A stretch of 64,000 bases of DNA from Tsukamurella tyrosinosolvens. GTDB lineage: Bacteria > Actinomycetota > Actinomycetes > Mycobacteriales > Mycobacteriaceae. A program made the position numbers and the translations under genes. Under the pieces are notes generated by a model. That model was not told where the DNA came from and did not search any database. It saw only the letters and a list, made by a program, of their open reading frames with translations. How positions within the stretch are numbered: the first letter of the stretch is position 1; each line of letters starts with the position of its first letter. The DNA lies in assembly GCF_900104775.1 (NCBI RefSeq), contig NZ_FNSA01000003.1:3472001-3536000 (forward strand). Reading direction: 5' to 3'. Positions 34,005-43,741 of the stretch are shown piece after piece.

Positions 34005-35954
34005 TCACCGCTGCTGGTTGCAGCCCGGATCGTCGGAGCGGTCGAGATAGATGTCCGTCGACGAGATCGAGGGCGCGAGGAACCTCAGGTGCTGAAGCAG
34101 CGCATCCGGCAATTGCTGGATCGGCTGCGCGTAGCTCGAACCGTCATTGGTGCTGCGGGCGTAGAACACGAACAGGTCCGCATGGTCTGCGTTGAATCCG
34201 CCGTAGACCTGCAGGGCACGTGCCAGCATCAGTTGGAAAGGAGAGAGGCCGAACCGCGAGAGATCCAGGTTCGGATCGAGCTGGAGCCGAGTCCCCTCCG
34301 GCACACCACCGAGTGTGGTGCCGTCGGACCTGGTGCCGGGGTACACGTAATTGGGTGAATTGCCGGGCATGGCGTAGCGCAGAGCGTGATCGATCACGCC
34401 GGATTCGACATCCTGCGGGGTGATCAACCCTGCGAGGTAGGAGAACTCGCCGCCTGCATGCCCCGGTGCGGGGTCGTGACCGCCGGAACCCGTGTAGGCC
34501 CGATACGACGCCGACGCGGCCGCCGAGCGGTCCGAGGAATTGAAGCCCTGGAACTCGTACAGGCACCCCGATGCATCGTCGATCACCGCCATGTGGTGAT
34601 CCGCGTCGTTCGTCGGCCGATAGGTCGGCAGGTAGGGGATGGTCAGCAGACGGTTGGTGTTGGTCACGCGCACGTCGATGGTGGGCGTACCGGGCGGAGC
34701 GTTGTACACCGTGGTCGTCCACTCGCTGGTGTTCACCCAAGCTCCGTTGCTTCGCGCGTCCAGTGCTGATATCCATCCAGCGCTGCGAGGGTCGACCTTC
34801 GCGTCCACGGGAACCGGCTGGTTCCAGAACGAATCGGCGGAGAAGTAGTTGCCGTTGTTCGAGGGGACTCCCGGCGTCGCGCGCGGGATGGCGAAACCGA
34901 CGTGCGCGATCCCGGACGCGTTGGCATAGGTCAGGCGCACCTTGTGCCGACCCTTCTGCATCGTCCGTTGCACGTTGGTGGTGCCCCAATACGTGGACGG
35001 CTTCTCCAGCGCGAGAGCATCGTCGATCCAGACCTTGGCAGTGACATTGCCCAGGGACGTCGAAACGAAGTACTCCCCCGTCGCCGGGACGTCGATGACG
35101 CCGTTGTAGTCGACTGAGAAGTTGTCCTGATTGACGCCCGACAAGGGGACGCCGAAGAAGGTTCCTCCCGGCGCGTTCTCACATTGCACCGCAACCGGGT
35201 TGCCCGTCGCGGTGGTGTTGTTGAAGTAGCGGGCCTGGTACATGTTCACCGGGCAGCCGGTCGACGGATCCGGACCGCCCGTTTGCGTGGCGGTCGCGGT
35301 AGTCGTCGGCACCGTGGTCGTCGGCACGGTCGTTGTGGGCACCGTGGTCGTGGGCACCGTGGTCGTCGGGACAGTGGTCGTGGGCACCGTGGTCGTCGGG
35401 ACCGTGGTCGTCGGGACCGTGGTCGTCGGGACCGTGGTCGTCGGGACCGTGGTGGTGGGGGTCGGCGTCGGAGTAGGTGTCATCGCGCCATCGCGGACAG
35501 CCACACTCGCGACGTAGAGGTTCCGGTCGCAGAACCACCACCGGTAGTCATTGGTGAACTCGAGCGTGACGGGGCTCGAACCCGCCTGCGCTCCGAGCCC
35601 GACGGAGTAGGTGCTCCAGCCGGATCCCAAGGTGACCGTGGCGAGTGTGGCGCCACCGCGCTTGACCGCCATCACCGGCGCACCGCGGCATATCTCACCG
35701 CGCGCGCGGATCTCCAGCTTCCCCCCGGCGTTCGCCGTGACGACGGGGATCGACACCGCGCCGTTGCTCCAGAGCTTCACGACGGTGCCGGCGCGCCAAT
35801 CGGAGACCTGACCTCCGGCGCTCGACGGCGTGACCGTCATCCCGGAGGGCCCGACGGTCGTATCCGCGTTCACCGCGGCGGCCAGGCAGGTCGTGGTCAG
35901 TGCCGCGACAACGGCGGCGATCGTCATACGGAAGGACCAGCTTCGTCTGGTCAT
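34005..35954 (-). CDS. Secreted multidomain protein: CBM60-like module, TTTVP repeat linker, PA14-like region, unknown C-terminal domain
   Basis: A 649-residue exported protein with a signal peptide (MTRRSWSFRMTIAAVVAALT..., cut after VNA near residue 29). Residues about 35-155 resemble calcium-dependent xylan-binding modules (ending FCDRNLYVASVAV). Then come about 11 tandem TTTVP units, a PA14-like region with VPATGEYFVSTSLG and AKVWIDDALAL, and a C-terminal domain of about 270 residues containing DSFWNQPVPVDA, HHMAVIDDASGCLYEFQG and HADLFVFYARS. The last part is common in actinobacterial surface proteins of unknown activity. A polysaccharide-binding or -cleaving role is inferred. ATG 35954 has a GAGGAG site. 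Confidence 0.75.
   Translation of the reverse strand: MTRRSWSFRMTIAAVVAALTTTCLAAAVNADTTVGPSGMTVTPSSAGGQVSDWRAGTVVKLWSNGAVSIPVVTANAGGKLEIRARGEICRGAPVMAVKRGGATLATVTLGSGWSTYSVGLGAQAGSSPVTLEFTNDYRWWFCDRNLYVASVAVRDGAMTPTPTPTPTTTVPTTTVPTTTVPTTTVPTTTVPTTTVPTTTVPTTTVPTTTVPTTTVPTTTATATQTGGPDPSTGCPVNMYQARYFNNTTATGNPVAVQCENAPGGTFFGVPLSGVNQDNFSVDYNGVIDVPATGEYFVSTSLGNVTAKVWIDDALALEKPSTYWGTTNVQRTMQKGRHKVRLTYANASGIAHVGFAIPRATPGVPSNNGNYFSADSFWNQPVPVDAKVDPRSAGWISALDARSNGAWVNTSEWTTTVYNAPPGTPTIDVRVTNTNRLLTIPYLPTYRPTNDADHHMAVIDDASGCLYEFQGFNSSDRSAAASASYRAYTGSGGHDPAPGHAGGEFSYLAGLITPQDVESGVIDHALRYAMPGNSPNYVYPGTRSDGTTLGGVPEGTRLQLDPNLDLSRFGLSPFQLMLARALQVYGGFNADHADLFVFYARSTNDGSSYAQPIQQLPDALLQHLRFLAPSISSTDIYLDRSDDPGCNQQR
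35300..35457. repeat. 15-bp tandem repeat coding for TTTVP units
   Basis: About eleven imperfect 15-base units (consensus read on the plus strand GTCGTCGGGACCGTG) lie inside the secreted protein gene and encode a Thr-Pro linker. Copy number is expected to vary between strains by slippage. Confidence 0.85.
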
Positions 35955-36211
35955 GGCGGACTCCTCGGGGTGCTCGCTGTCTTGAAGCATCATCGGAGGC
36001 CACTGGATCACTCCAGCCACTTCCGCCCATCGAAGAGCATTGAACCACAATTGCATCAATCGTAACACCGATGATTGACGATCTCCTGCGGCTGCAATCG
36101 TCGGCCGCGGGTCGATGCGGCCGTCAGACACACCGGGTGCTACTGTATTCGCGCTGGTCAGGGCTTGTTATCCGCGAGGAACTCCTCGCGCGAACAGCGG
36201 ACGGCCGGCGA

Positions 36212-36288
36212 GGGGCAGTAGCTCAGTCGGTTAGAGCCGCGGACTCATAATCCGCTGGTCGTGGGTTCGAGCCCCACCTGCCCCACCA
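36212..36288 (+). tRNA. tRNA with CAT anticodon (elongator Met or Ile2)
   Basis: Complete cloverleaf with encoded CCA: acceptor GGGGCAG/CTGCCCC, D-arm GCTC/GAGC, anticodon loop CTCATAA within GCGGA/TCCGC, T-arm GTGGG-TTCGAGC-CCCAC. A CAT anticodon is read as Met unless its C is changed to lysidine, which makes Ile2; identity cannot be decided by eye. It is not an initiator, because the first acceptor pair is G-C. Confidence 0.92.
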
Positions 36289-36343
36289 CCGTGCCCGGGG
36301 CCCCGTCTGCCCAGGTGATCGCCGCGGAAAACCGCTTGTCCCC

Positions 36344-37441
36344 ATGGATACGGTGGCAACCGTGACCATCTCCGCCCTGTGGATCAGCGGTGCGCCCGGC
36401 GCGGGCAAGACCACCACCGGATGGCGGGTGTTCCAACTCCTCACCGCGGCGGGCGCGAACGCCGGCTACGTCGACATCGATCAGCTCGGCCTGCTCGGAC
36501 CGTTCGACCGTCTCGCGGGGGCGGCACCGCACGTCGTGAAGGCGGAGAACGCCCGCCGGCTGATCGACACCCTCGGCGCGCACGGACTCCGGCAGATGGT
36601 GATCTCGGGCGTCGTCGACCCCGATCTGGGCGAGCCCCGCCTCGGCCCTGGCGCCACGACGATCGACCTCACCCATGTCCGGCTCCGCTGCGACTGGCCC
36701 GAGCTGCGGCGGCGCTTCCTGGATCGCGGTTCGGGGCCCGACGCCCTCGCGGACCTCGAGGAGCTCGCCCGGCACCTCGACCGCGGCCCGGCGGACACCG
36801 TCGACACCACGTCGCGCGACGTCGACGAGGTCGCGCGCGAGCTGGTCGCGCGTCACACGTCGACCAGGCCCGGCCGATGGTCACACGCGCGGTCGGTATC
36901 CGCCGCTCCCCTTCCGACCACGGTGATCCACGGCGCGACCGCCGTCGGCAAGTCCACCGTGGGCTGGGAGCTGGTCCGGCGCCGGTGGGCCGCGGGGCGG
37001 GCGACCGCGTACATCGACGTCGAGCAGCTCGGCTTCCATGCCCCGGGATACGACCGCGGCGTCCATGCAGCCGCGTACGCCGCGGTGACTCGCGGCTACG
37101 AGCACGCGGGAGCGGACGACCTCATCGTCGTGACCCGCGACGCCGACCTGGTCGCGGAGGCACACGGCGGGGAGTCGCCGAACCGCGTCCTCCTCGACGC
37201 CTCCGACGACGCGCTCTCCGCCCGGATCGCCCTGCGCTCGGTGGAGAGCACCGGGCGCCTGCCGGGCGACACCCTCCTCGGCGCGACGCCGGAACGGCAG
37301 CGGGCGATCGCGGACCACGCCCGGAGGGAAGCGGCGCGCCTCCGGCGGTCGCGCGCCCACGATGCCGAGATCGACACCACGAGCACGACGGCGTCGGAGG
37401 TTGTCGACCGGATCGAGCGGAAGCTCCGGACGCCGGACTGA
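36344..37441 (+). CDS. Protein with two tandem P-loop kinase-like domains
   Basis: A 365-residue protein made of two similar halves. Half one: Walker A SGAPGAGKTTTGWRVFQLL near residue 15, followed by AGYVDIDQLGLLGPFDR. Half two: Walker A HGATAVGKSTVGWELVRRR near residue 195, followed by TAYIDVEQLGFHAPGYDRG. The shared order (P-loop, VDIDQLG or IDVEQLG) shows an internal duplication. The folds resemble small nucleoside/shikimate-type kinases or zeta-like toxins; no substrate is evident. Length without duplication would be about 180 residues. It follows tRNA-CAT by 55 bases and is not linked to the gapdh gene. I do not recognise a named family. Confidence 0.7.
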   Translation: MDTVATVTISALWISGAPGAGKTTTGWRVFQLLTAAGANAGYVDIDQLGLLGPFDRLAGAAPHVVKAENARRLIDTLGAHGLRQMVISGVVDPDLGEPRLGPGATTIDLTHVRLRCDWPELRRRFLDRGSGPDALADLEELARHLDRGPADTVDTTSRDVDEVARELVARHTSTRPGRWSHARSVSAAPLPTTVIHGATAVGKSTVGWELVRRRWAAGRATAYIDVEQLGFHAPGYDRGVHAAAYAAVTRGYEHAGADDLIVVTRDADLVAEAHGGESPNRVLLDASDDALSARIALRSVESTGRLPGDTLLGATPERQRAIADHARREAARLRRSRAHDAEIDTTSTTASEVVDRIERKLRTPD

Positions 37442-37534
37442 CCCAGACCACCGTGAGCAGGCCTTTCAGGAGGGAGTCGTTGCCCTCACTCACCGTCGCC
37501 CCGGTGGCCCACCGCCGGGTCAGCGCATTGCATA

Positions 37535-39058
<1,524 letters not shown>

Positions 39059-39072
39059 AACCCGAACCCGTC

Positions 39073-39110
39073 ACCGCCCCGGTGGAAGCACCCGCTTCCA
39101 CCGGGGCGGT
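39073..39110. terminator. 17-bp perfect hairpin between convergent genes
   Basis: ACCGCCCCGGTGGAAGC (39073-39089) pairs without mismatch to 39094-39110 over the loop ACCC. It ends the gapdh transcript and, from the other side, the DUF5685 transcript, whose stop is at 39117. Confidence 0.85.
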
Positions 39111-39116
39111 GTCGTC

Positions 39117-40118
39117 TCAGGAGCAGTCACAGCAGCCGTCGCCGCAGCAGCAGTCGCCGCAATCGCCTCCGTCGCACCAGCCGTCGTCGCGACGCTTCTT
39201 CGCGGCGTCCTTCCGCGTCTTCCGTCGACGGCCCGATGGCCCCTTCTTCTCCAACGAGACGCCGTTCGCGACCAGGACGGTCGCCATCGCGGTCAGCAGG
39301 AGCGGGCGGACGAGCCGGTCGTCCCGCATCTCGATCCGGCCGAGCCGGTCGATCACGATGGCGCGCAACGCCTCCAGACGCGCGACGGCCGCGGCCACGG
39401 ACGTTCCGGTGGCGTCGAGCGGGTTGTAGTCGCCCCGCGCTCGGTCGCGCGGCAGGTCCTCGAGCGCGTCCGCGAGGTGTGCGAATTCTCCGTACGCGCG
39501 GCCCGTCTCCCGCAGCGCCTCCTCGTTCTCCGGCCGCCCCGCGAGCACGGCCGATGCCGCGAACATGTCCCCCACCGCCGATGCCGTCGGCCCGGTCACC
39601 TCGGCGAGATCGGCGGCGCGGGACTCGATCCGCGCCTGCTCGGCGAGCCCGGCGAGCGCGTCGGGCACGCGCGCCGCCGCGGCGACGGCACCGTCGGCCC
39701 GGGCCCCGCGCCCGAGTCGTCGTTCGGTCCTCCGCAGCAGCCCGACGGTGCCGCGCGCCGCGGCCCCGGCGCCGCAGAGGCCCGCCTCGCGCTCGGCGAC
39801 ACGGTCACCGACCTTCGCGGCCGCGAGGGTCAGCGCTGCTGTGGCACCGAGCCTGACGCTCAACTCGGCCGGCGCTATCACCTCGGCGCGCCGCATGCCG
39901 CGCAGCGCGCACGGGCCCGCGGTACGGGTCGCGGCGGGCCGCGGCTGTTGCGCCTCGACAAGCGCCGAGAGCAGCGCGGCATCGGTGTTGGTGCAGGCCC
40001 GCGCCGGCTGCCCGGCGGTGTCGCGCAGCGTCAGGCACAGCCCGCACAGGTGGGCGCGCCACCGCCCACGGACCTCGGGATCGAGGTGCGAGGTACACGA
40101 GCGCACGAGGCCGAGCAC
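39117..40118 (-). CDS. DUF5685 family protein with Cys-rich C-terminus
   Basis: A 333-residue mostly helical protein, conserved in actinobacteria as DUF5685 and sometimes called a regulator without evidence. The N-terminus has HLCGLCLTLRDTAGQPARAC (three Cys, possibly metal-binding) and the middle carries the YGEFAHLADALEDLPRDRARGDYNPLD block (only partly quoted: HLADALEDLPRDRARGD). The C-terminal 19 residues contain eight Cys (CDGGDCGDCCCGDGCCDC), an unusual cluster that could bind a metal. Function unknown. Confidence 0.72.
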   Translation of the reverse strand: MLGLVRSCTSHLDPEVRGRWRAHLCGLCLTLRDTAGQPARACTNTDAALLSALVEAQQPRPAATRTAGPCALRGMRRAEVIAPAELSVRLGATAALTLAAAKVGDRVAEREAGLCGAGAAARGTVGLLRRTERRLGRGARADGAVAAAARVPDALAGLAEQARIESRAADLAEVTGPTASAVGDMFAASAVLAGRPENEEALRETGRAYGEFAHLADALEDLPRDRARGDYNPLDATGTSVAAAVARLEALRAIVIDRLGRIEMRDDRLVRPLLLTAMATVLVANGVSLEKKGPSGRRRKTRKDAAKKRRDDGWCDGGDCGDCCCGDGCCDCS

Positions 40119-40187
40119 GATGGGCTCCGATCACTGTCTGCAACCGCTGGACCCAGCCATTGTGCCGGGCCGCGACGCCGCCGGGGT

Positions 40188-40733
40188 TCAGTCGTCGAAG
40201 ACGAACCCGTCGGCCTCCGCCCCCGCGACCACCTCGCGCAGCCGCGCGGGGTCGTTGACCACCGATGCCATCGCCCACCCGGCCACCACCAGGGTCTCGG
40301 CGTCGCTGCTCCGCGCGGCGAACATGCCCGCCTCGCTGTCGAAGTCGATCACCGCGAGTATCCGCTCGGGCAGGATCCGCTCGGCGATCCCCTGCCAGAA
40401 GTAGCCGTTCGGCTCGTGCCCGAGCGCGACGACGGCATCGTCGGACGGGGTGCCGCCGGCGACGAGGATCAGCGAGCGCATCCCGGGCGCGGTCTCGACG
40501 ATCTGCAGGGGCTCCAGCTTCGCGGCGCGTCCGCCGGAGCGCTTCTCGATCACCCTGCGCAAACCCCGCCACACCGCGAGCACGGCCACGGAGCCGAACA
40601 GGATCGCCGGGTACTTCAGCCAGGGGTTGAGCGGCTCGAGCAGCCAGAAGAGCAGCCCCAACGCAACGACGACCGCCAGGAGCTCGGCGATGTCGGCGAC
40701 GGTGAACTGGCGGTCCTCGTCATCGGTCAGCAC
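40188..40733 (-). CDS. Membrane-anchored Imm51-like protein
   Basis: A 181-residue protein with two hydrophobic helices (about residues 17-35 and 40-58) followed by a cytosolic domain. That domain contains HEPNGYFWQGIAER and DFDSEAGMFAARSSDAETL, then a C-terminal AEADGFVFDD, matching the Imm51 immunity-protein pattern as I recall it. Imm51 proteins are usually encoded next to polymorphic toxins, but no toxin is visible here; the neighbours are DUF5685 and YggS. It may be a domesticated immunity gene. Start ATG 40733 is 11 bases from the YggS stop (40744). Confidence 0.6.
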   Translation of the reverse strand: MLTDDEDRQFTVADIAELLAVVVALGLLFWLLEPLNPWLKYPAILFGSVAVLAVWRGLRRVIEKRSGGRAAKLEPLQIVETAPGMRSLILVAGGTPSDDAVVALGHEPNGYFWQGIAERILPERILAVIDFDSEAGMFAARSSDAETLVVAGWAMASVVNDPARLREVVAGAEADGFVFDD

Positions 40734-40743
40734 GAAGGGAAGA

Positions 40744-41487
40744 TTACTGTCCCTCGGGCCAGTAATGGCTGTCGGGCAACGCCCGAGAGCCGAAGATCGC
40801 CTGGCCCACCCGCACGCAGGTCGAGCCCTCCTCGACCGCGATCTCGTAGTCGCCCGACATGCCCATCGACAGCTCGACCGCCTCGGGCCAGTCCTGCACG
40901 GCCCGGTCCCGGACGTCCCGCAACCGGCGGAAGCAGGCGCGCACCCGCTCCTCGTCGGACGAGAACTCCGCGAGCGTCATGAAGCCGCGCAACCGCAGCG
41001 ACGCGAAGGCGGGCAGTTCCGCGAGGAAGGCCGGCACCTCCGCGGGCGGCAGCCCGTACTTCTGCTCCTCGTCCGACGTGTTGACCTGCACGTAGACGTC
41101 GAGGCCGCGGCCGAGGGCCTGCAGCCGACGGTCGAGCGCCTCCGCGACGCGCACGCTGTCGAGGGCCTGGAACTCGGCGGCGACGGCGGCGACGTCCTTG
41201 GCCTTGTTGGTCTGCAGATGCCCGATCACGGCCCACGAGACGTCCAGGTCCGCCATCTCGGCGCTCTTGCGCTTGGCCTCCTGCGGCTTGTTCTCCCCCA
41301 GCTCCCGGCACCCGGCGGCGACGGCGAGCCGCAGCCGCTCCTGCGGCACTGTCTTGCTGACGGGGAGCAGCCGCACGTCCGACGGTGACCGACCCGCCCG
41401 GTCCGCTGCGGCGTCGATGCGGCGCATCACCTCGGCTATGCCGGCCTCGAACTCGGCGACGGTCTGGGCGGGCGGGTACGAGCTCAT
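40744..41487 (-). CDS. YggS/PLPBP family pyridoxal phosphate homeostasis protein
   Basis: A 247-residue single-domain TIM-barrel protein that binds pyridoxal phosphate but has no known catalysis and helps PLP balance. The PLP Lys is in LLPVSKTVPQERL (about residue 45), with ELGENKPQEAKRK, WAVIGHLQTNKAKDV and LSMGMSGDYEIAVEEGSTCVRVG (shown in parts) following in the family order. Often located beside cell-division genes, but here it is followed by the Imm51-like gene. Start ATG 41487. Confidence 0.92.
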   Translation of the reverse strand: MSSYPPAQTVAEFEAGIAEVMRRIDAAADRAGRSPSDVRLLPVSKTVPQERLRLAVAAGCRELGENKPQEAKRKSAEMADLDVSWAVIGHLQTNKAKDVAAVAAEFQALDSVRVAEALDRRLQALGRGLDVYVQVNTSDEEQKYGLPPAEVPAFLAELPAFASLRLRGFMTLAEFSSDEERVRACFRRLRDVRDRAVQDWPEAVELSMGMSGDYEIAVEEGSTCVRVGQAIFGSRALPDSHYWPEGQ

Positions 41488-41550
41488 GGATCGAGCCTAT
41501 CGGCCGGGGACCGCCCGCCGGAGCGGGGCCGCGGCCGGTACAGTGGCGGC

Positions 41551-41793
41551 ATGATGCGACTGGTTATCGCCGCAGGTGCCGGCTACGTGCTGGGCACCAA
41601 GGCCGGACGCCGCCGGTACGAGCAGATCAACCGCACCGCGAAGGCGATCGCCACCAGCCCGGCGACGAAGAAGGCCGTGGAGATCGGGCGCCGCAAACTC
41701 GCCGAGCAGCTCAACCCCGATCCCAAGATGCGCACCATGCGCGAGATCGACGCGCAGACGGTGATCTACTCCCCCAAGACCGACCTGGACTAG
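41551..41793 (+). CDS. YtxH-like small protein (Rv2342-like)
   Basis: An 80-residue protein with one short N-terminal hydrophobic stretch MMRLVIAAGAGYVLGTKAGRRRYEQ, the G-x-x-L-G-xK-x-GRRRYEQI pattern of YtxH-like proteins. It occupies the position of M. tuberculosis Rv2342, just before the convergent dnaG, and overlaps dnaG by 4 bases at the stops. Function unknown; probably membrane-associated. Confidence 0.75.
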   Translation: MMRLVIAAGAGYVLGTKAGRRRYEQINRTAKAIATSPATKKAVEIGRRKLAEQLNPDPKMRTMREIDAQTVIYSPKTDLD

Positions 41794-43721
41794 AAGGCCG
41801 AGTCGCCGACGGCCATCTTGAGCAGGCTCTGCCGGTAGCTCTCGAGCGCCACGAGGTCGCCGAACAGGCGGTTGTAGTCACCGTCGGAATTGGGCGACAT
41901 GCGGCGCAGCTTCGACTTCAGGTCGGCCACCTGCCCGCCGACCCAGACCTCCTGCAGCCGCGCCATCACGGACTCGACGTACCGCGGCGACGGATCGCCC
42001 GCCACCTGCATCGGCTCCACCGCGAGCTCGGTGACCAGTGGCTCCAGCACGGGACCGTCGACGTGCCGCACGACCGTGTCCACCCACTCCGGCCCGCCGA
42101 GGCCGGCCGCGATGCCGCCCGCGGCCTCGATGGCCAGCCGCACCTGGCGGTACGCGGGGTCGGTGAACATGTCGTCGGAGAGCGCGTCGAAGACCATGCC
42201 CGCCAGCGACGGAACCTGCAGCGCCGCCTTGAGCACCTCGCGCTGCACCCACAGCACCGGGTCGGCCGGGTTGGGGCGCTGGGGGCCGGCCGGCTTCGCC
42301 TGCGGCACCGGGGCGGCCGGTGCGGGCTCGCGGAACCGGTTGGTCGACGGTGCCGGGGCGCCCGGCCCGGGACGTCCCTCGCCGCGCCGGATGCGGGCGG
42401 ACTCCTCGCGCACGCGGCGCAGCACCTGCGTGACGTCGTCCCAGCCGACCCAGCCCGCGAGCTGACGCGCGTACTCGTCCCGCAGCGCCATGTCCTTGAT
42501 CCGGGCCACCACGGGCACCGAGCGGCGCAGGGCGTGTACGCGCCCCTCCGCGGTATCGAGGTCGAACTCGGTGATCAGCGTCTTCACCGCGAACTCGAAC
42601 ATGGGGACGCGCTGGGCGATGAGGTCGCGTACGGCCTCGTCGCCGTGCTTCTGCCGCAGCTCGCAGGGGTCCATCCCGTCGGGCGCGACGGCCACGAAGG
42701 TCTGACCGGCGATCTTCTGATCGCCGTCGAAGGCCTTCATCGCGGCGGCGCGGCCGGCCTCGTCGCCGTCGAAGGTGTAGATGACCTCGCCGCGGAAGTA
42801 ACTGTCGTCCATCATGAGCCGCCGCACCAGCGAGACGTGCTCCTCCCCGAAGGCGGTACCGCAGGACGCGACGGCGGTCTCCACGCCCGCGGCGTGCATG
42901 GCCATGACGTCGGTGTAGCCCTCGACGACCACCACCTGGTGCCCCTTGGCGATGTGCTTCTTCGCGTGGTCGAGACCGAAGAGCACCTGCGACTTCTTGT
43001 AGAGCATGGTCTCGGGCGTGTTCATGTACTTGCCGAGGTTGTCGTCGTCGAACAGCTTGCGCGCGCCGAAACCGATGACGTCGCCGCCGAGATTCTTGAT
43101 GGGCCACAGCAGCCGCCGGTGGAACCGGTCGATCGGCCCGCGCTGGCCCTGCTTCGACAGGCCCGCCGCCTCGAGCTCCTTGACGTCGAAGCCCTGGCGC
43201 AGCAGGGCCTTCGTCATCGTGTCCCACCCCGACGGGGCGTAGCCGCACCCGTAGAACGCGGCGTCCTCCTCGGTGAACTCGCGGTCCGTGAGGTACGTGC
43301 GGGCGATCTCGGCCTCGGGCGTGCGCAACTGCTCGGCGTAGAACTTCTGTGCGGCGGCGTTGGCGGCGACGAGCCGCATGCGGGTGCCGCGGTCCTGCTT
43401 CGGGCCGGGGCCGCCGCCCTCGTAGGAGATCTGGATGCCCACCTTGTCGGCGAGCTGCTCGACCGCCTCCACGAAGGGCACGTGCTCGATCTTCTGCAGG
43501 AAGGAGATGACGTCGCCGCCCTCGCCGCAGCCGAAGCAGTGGAAGAAGCCCTGCGTGGGGCGCACGTGGAAGCTGGGGGTCTTCTCGTCGTGGAACGGGC
43601 ACAGGCCCTTCATCGACCCCACGCCGGCGGGCCGCAGCGCCACGTACTCGCCGACGACGTCCTCGATGCGCGCACGGTCGCGGATCGCCGCGATGTCACG
43701 CTCCGGGATTCTGCCGACCAC
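41790..43721 (-). CDS. dnaG: DNA primase
   Basis: A 643-residue primase that makes RNA primers at the replication fork. N-terminal zinc finger CPFHDEKTPSFHV with FHCFGCGEGGD (CxxH..CxxC) at about residues 39-67, TOPRIM core with VVVVEGYTDVMAM and YTFDGDEAGRAA, and a C-terminal helicase-interaction domain with RLFGDLVALE. Start GTG 43721 gives the usual GRIPERDIAAIRDR beginning; longer frames run into dgt. It lies 20 bases downstream of dgt and ends by overlapping the YtxH-like gene. Confidence 0.95.
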   Translation of the reverse strand: MVGRIPERDIAAIRDRARIEDVVGEYVALRPAGVGSMKGLCPFHDEKTPSFHVRPTQGFFHCFGCGEGGDVISFLQKIEHVPFVEAVEQLADKVGIQISYEGGGPGPKQDRGTRMRLVAANAAAQKFYAEQLRTPEAEIARTYLTDREFTEEDAAFYGCGYAPSGWDTMTKALLRQGFDVKELEAAGLSKQGQRGPIDRFHRRLLWPIKNLGGDVIGFGARKLFDDDNLGKYMNTPETMLYKKSQVLFGLDHAKKHIAKGHQVVVVEGYTDVMAMHAAGVETAVASCGTAFGEEHVSLVRRLMMDDSYFRGEVIYTFDGDEAGRAAAMKAFDGDQKIAGQTFVAVAPDGMDPCELRQKHGDEAVRDLIAQRVPMFEFAVKTLITEFDLDTAEGRVHALRRSVPVVARIKDMALRDEYARQLAGWVGWDDVTQVLRRVREESARIRRGEGRPGPGAPAPSTNRFREPAPAAPVPQAKPAGPQRPNPADPVLWVQREVLKAALQVPSLAGMVFDALSDDMFTDPAYRQVRLAIEAAGGIAAGLGGPEWVDTVVRHVDGPVLEPLVTELAVEPMQVAGDPSPRYVESVMARLQEVWVGGQVADLKSKLRRMSPNSDGDYNRLFGDLVALESYRQSLLKMAVGDSAF

Positions 43722-43741
43722 GAGTTCGAGTGTACTGCCGG

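Noticed and set aside
35300-35457. Possible CRISPR-like repeat
   Set aside because: Units are 15 bases without spacers and encode TTTVP in frame; it is a coding tandem repeat.
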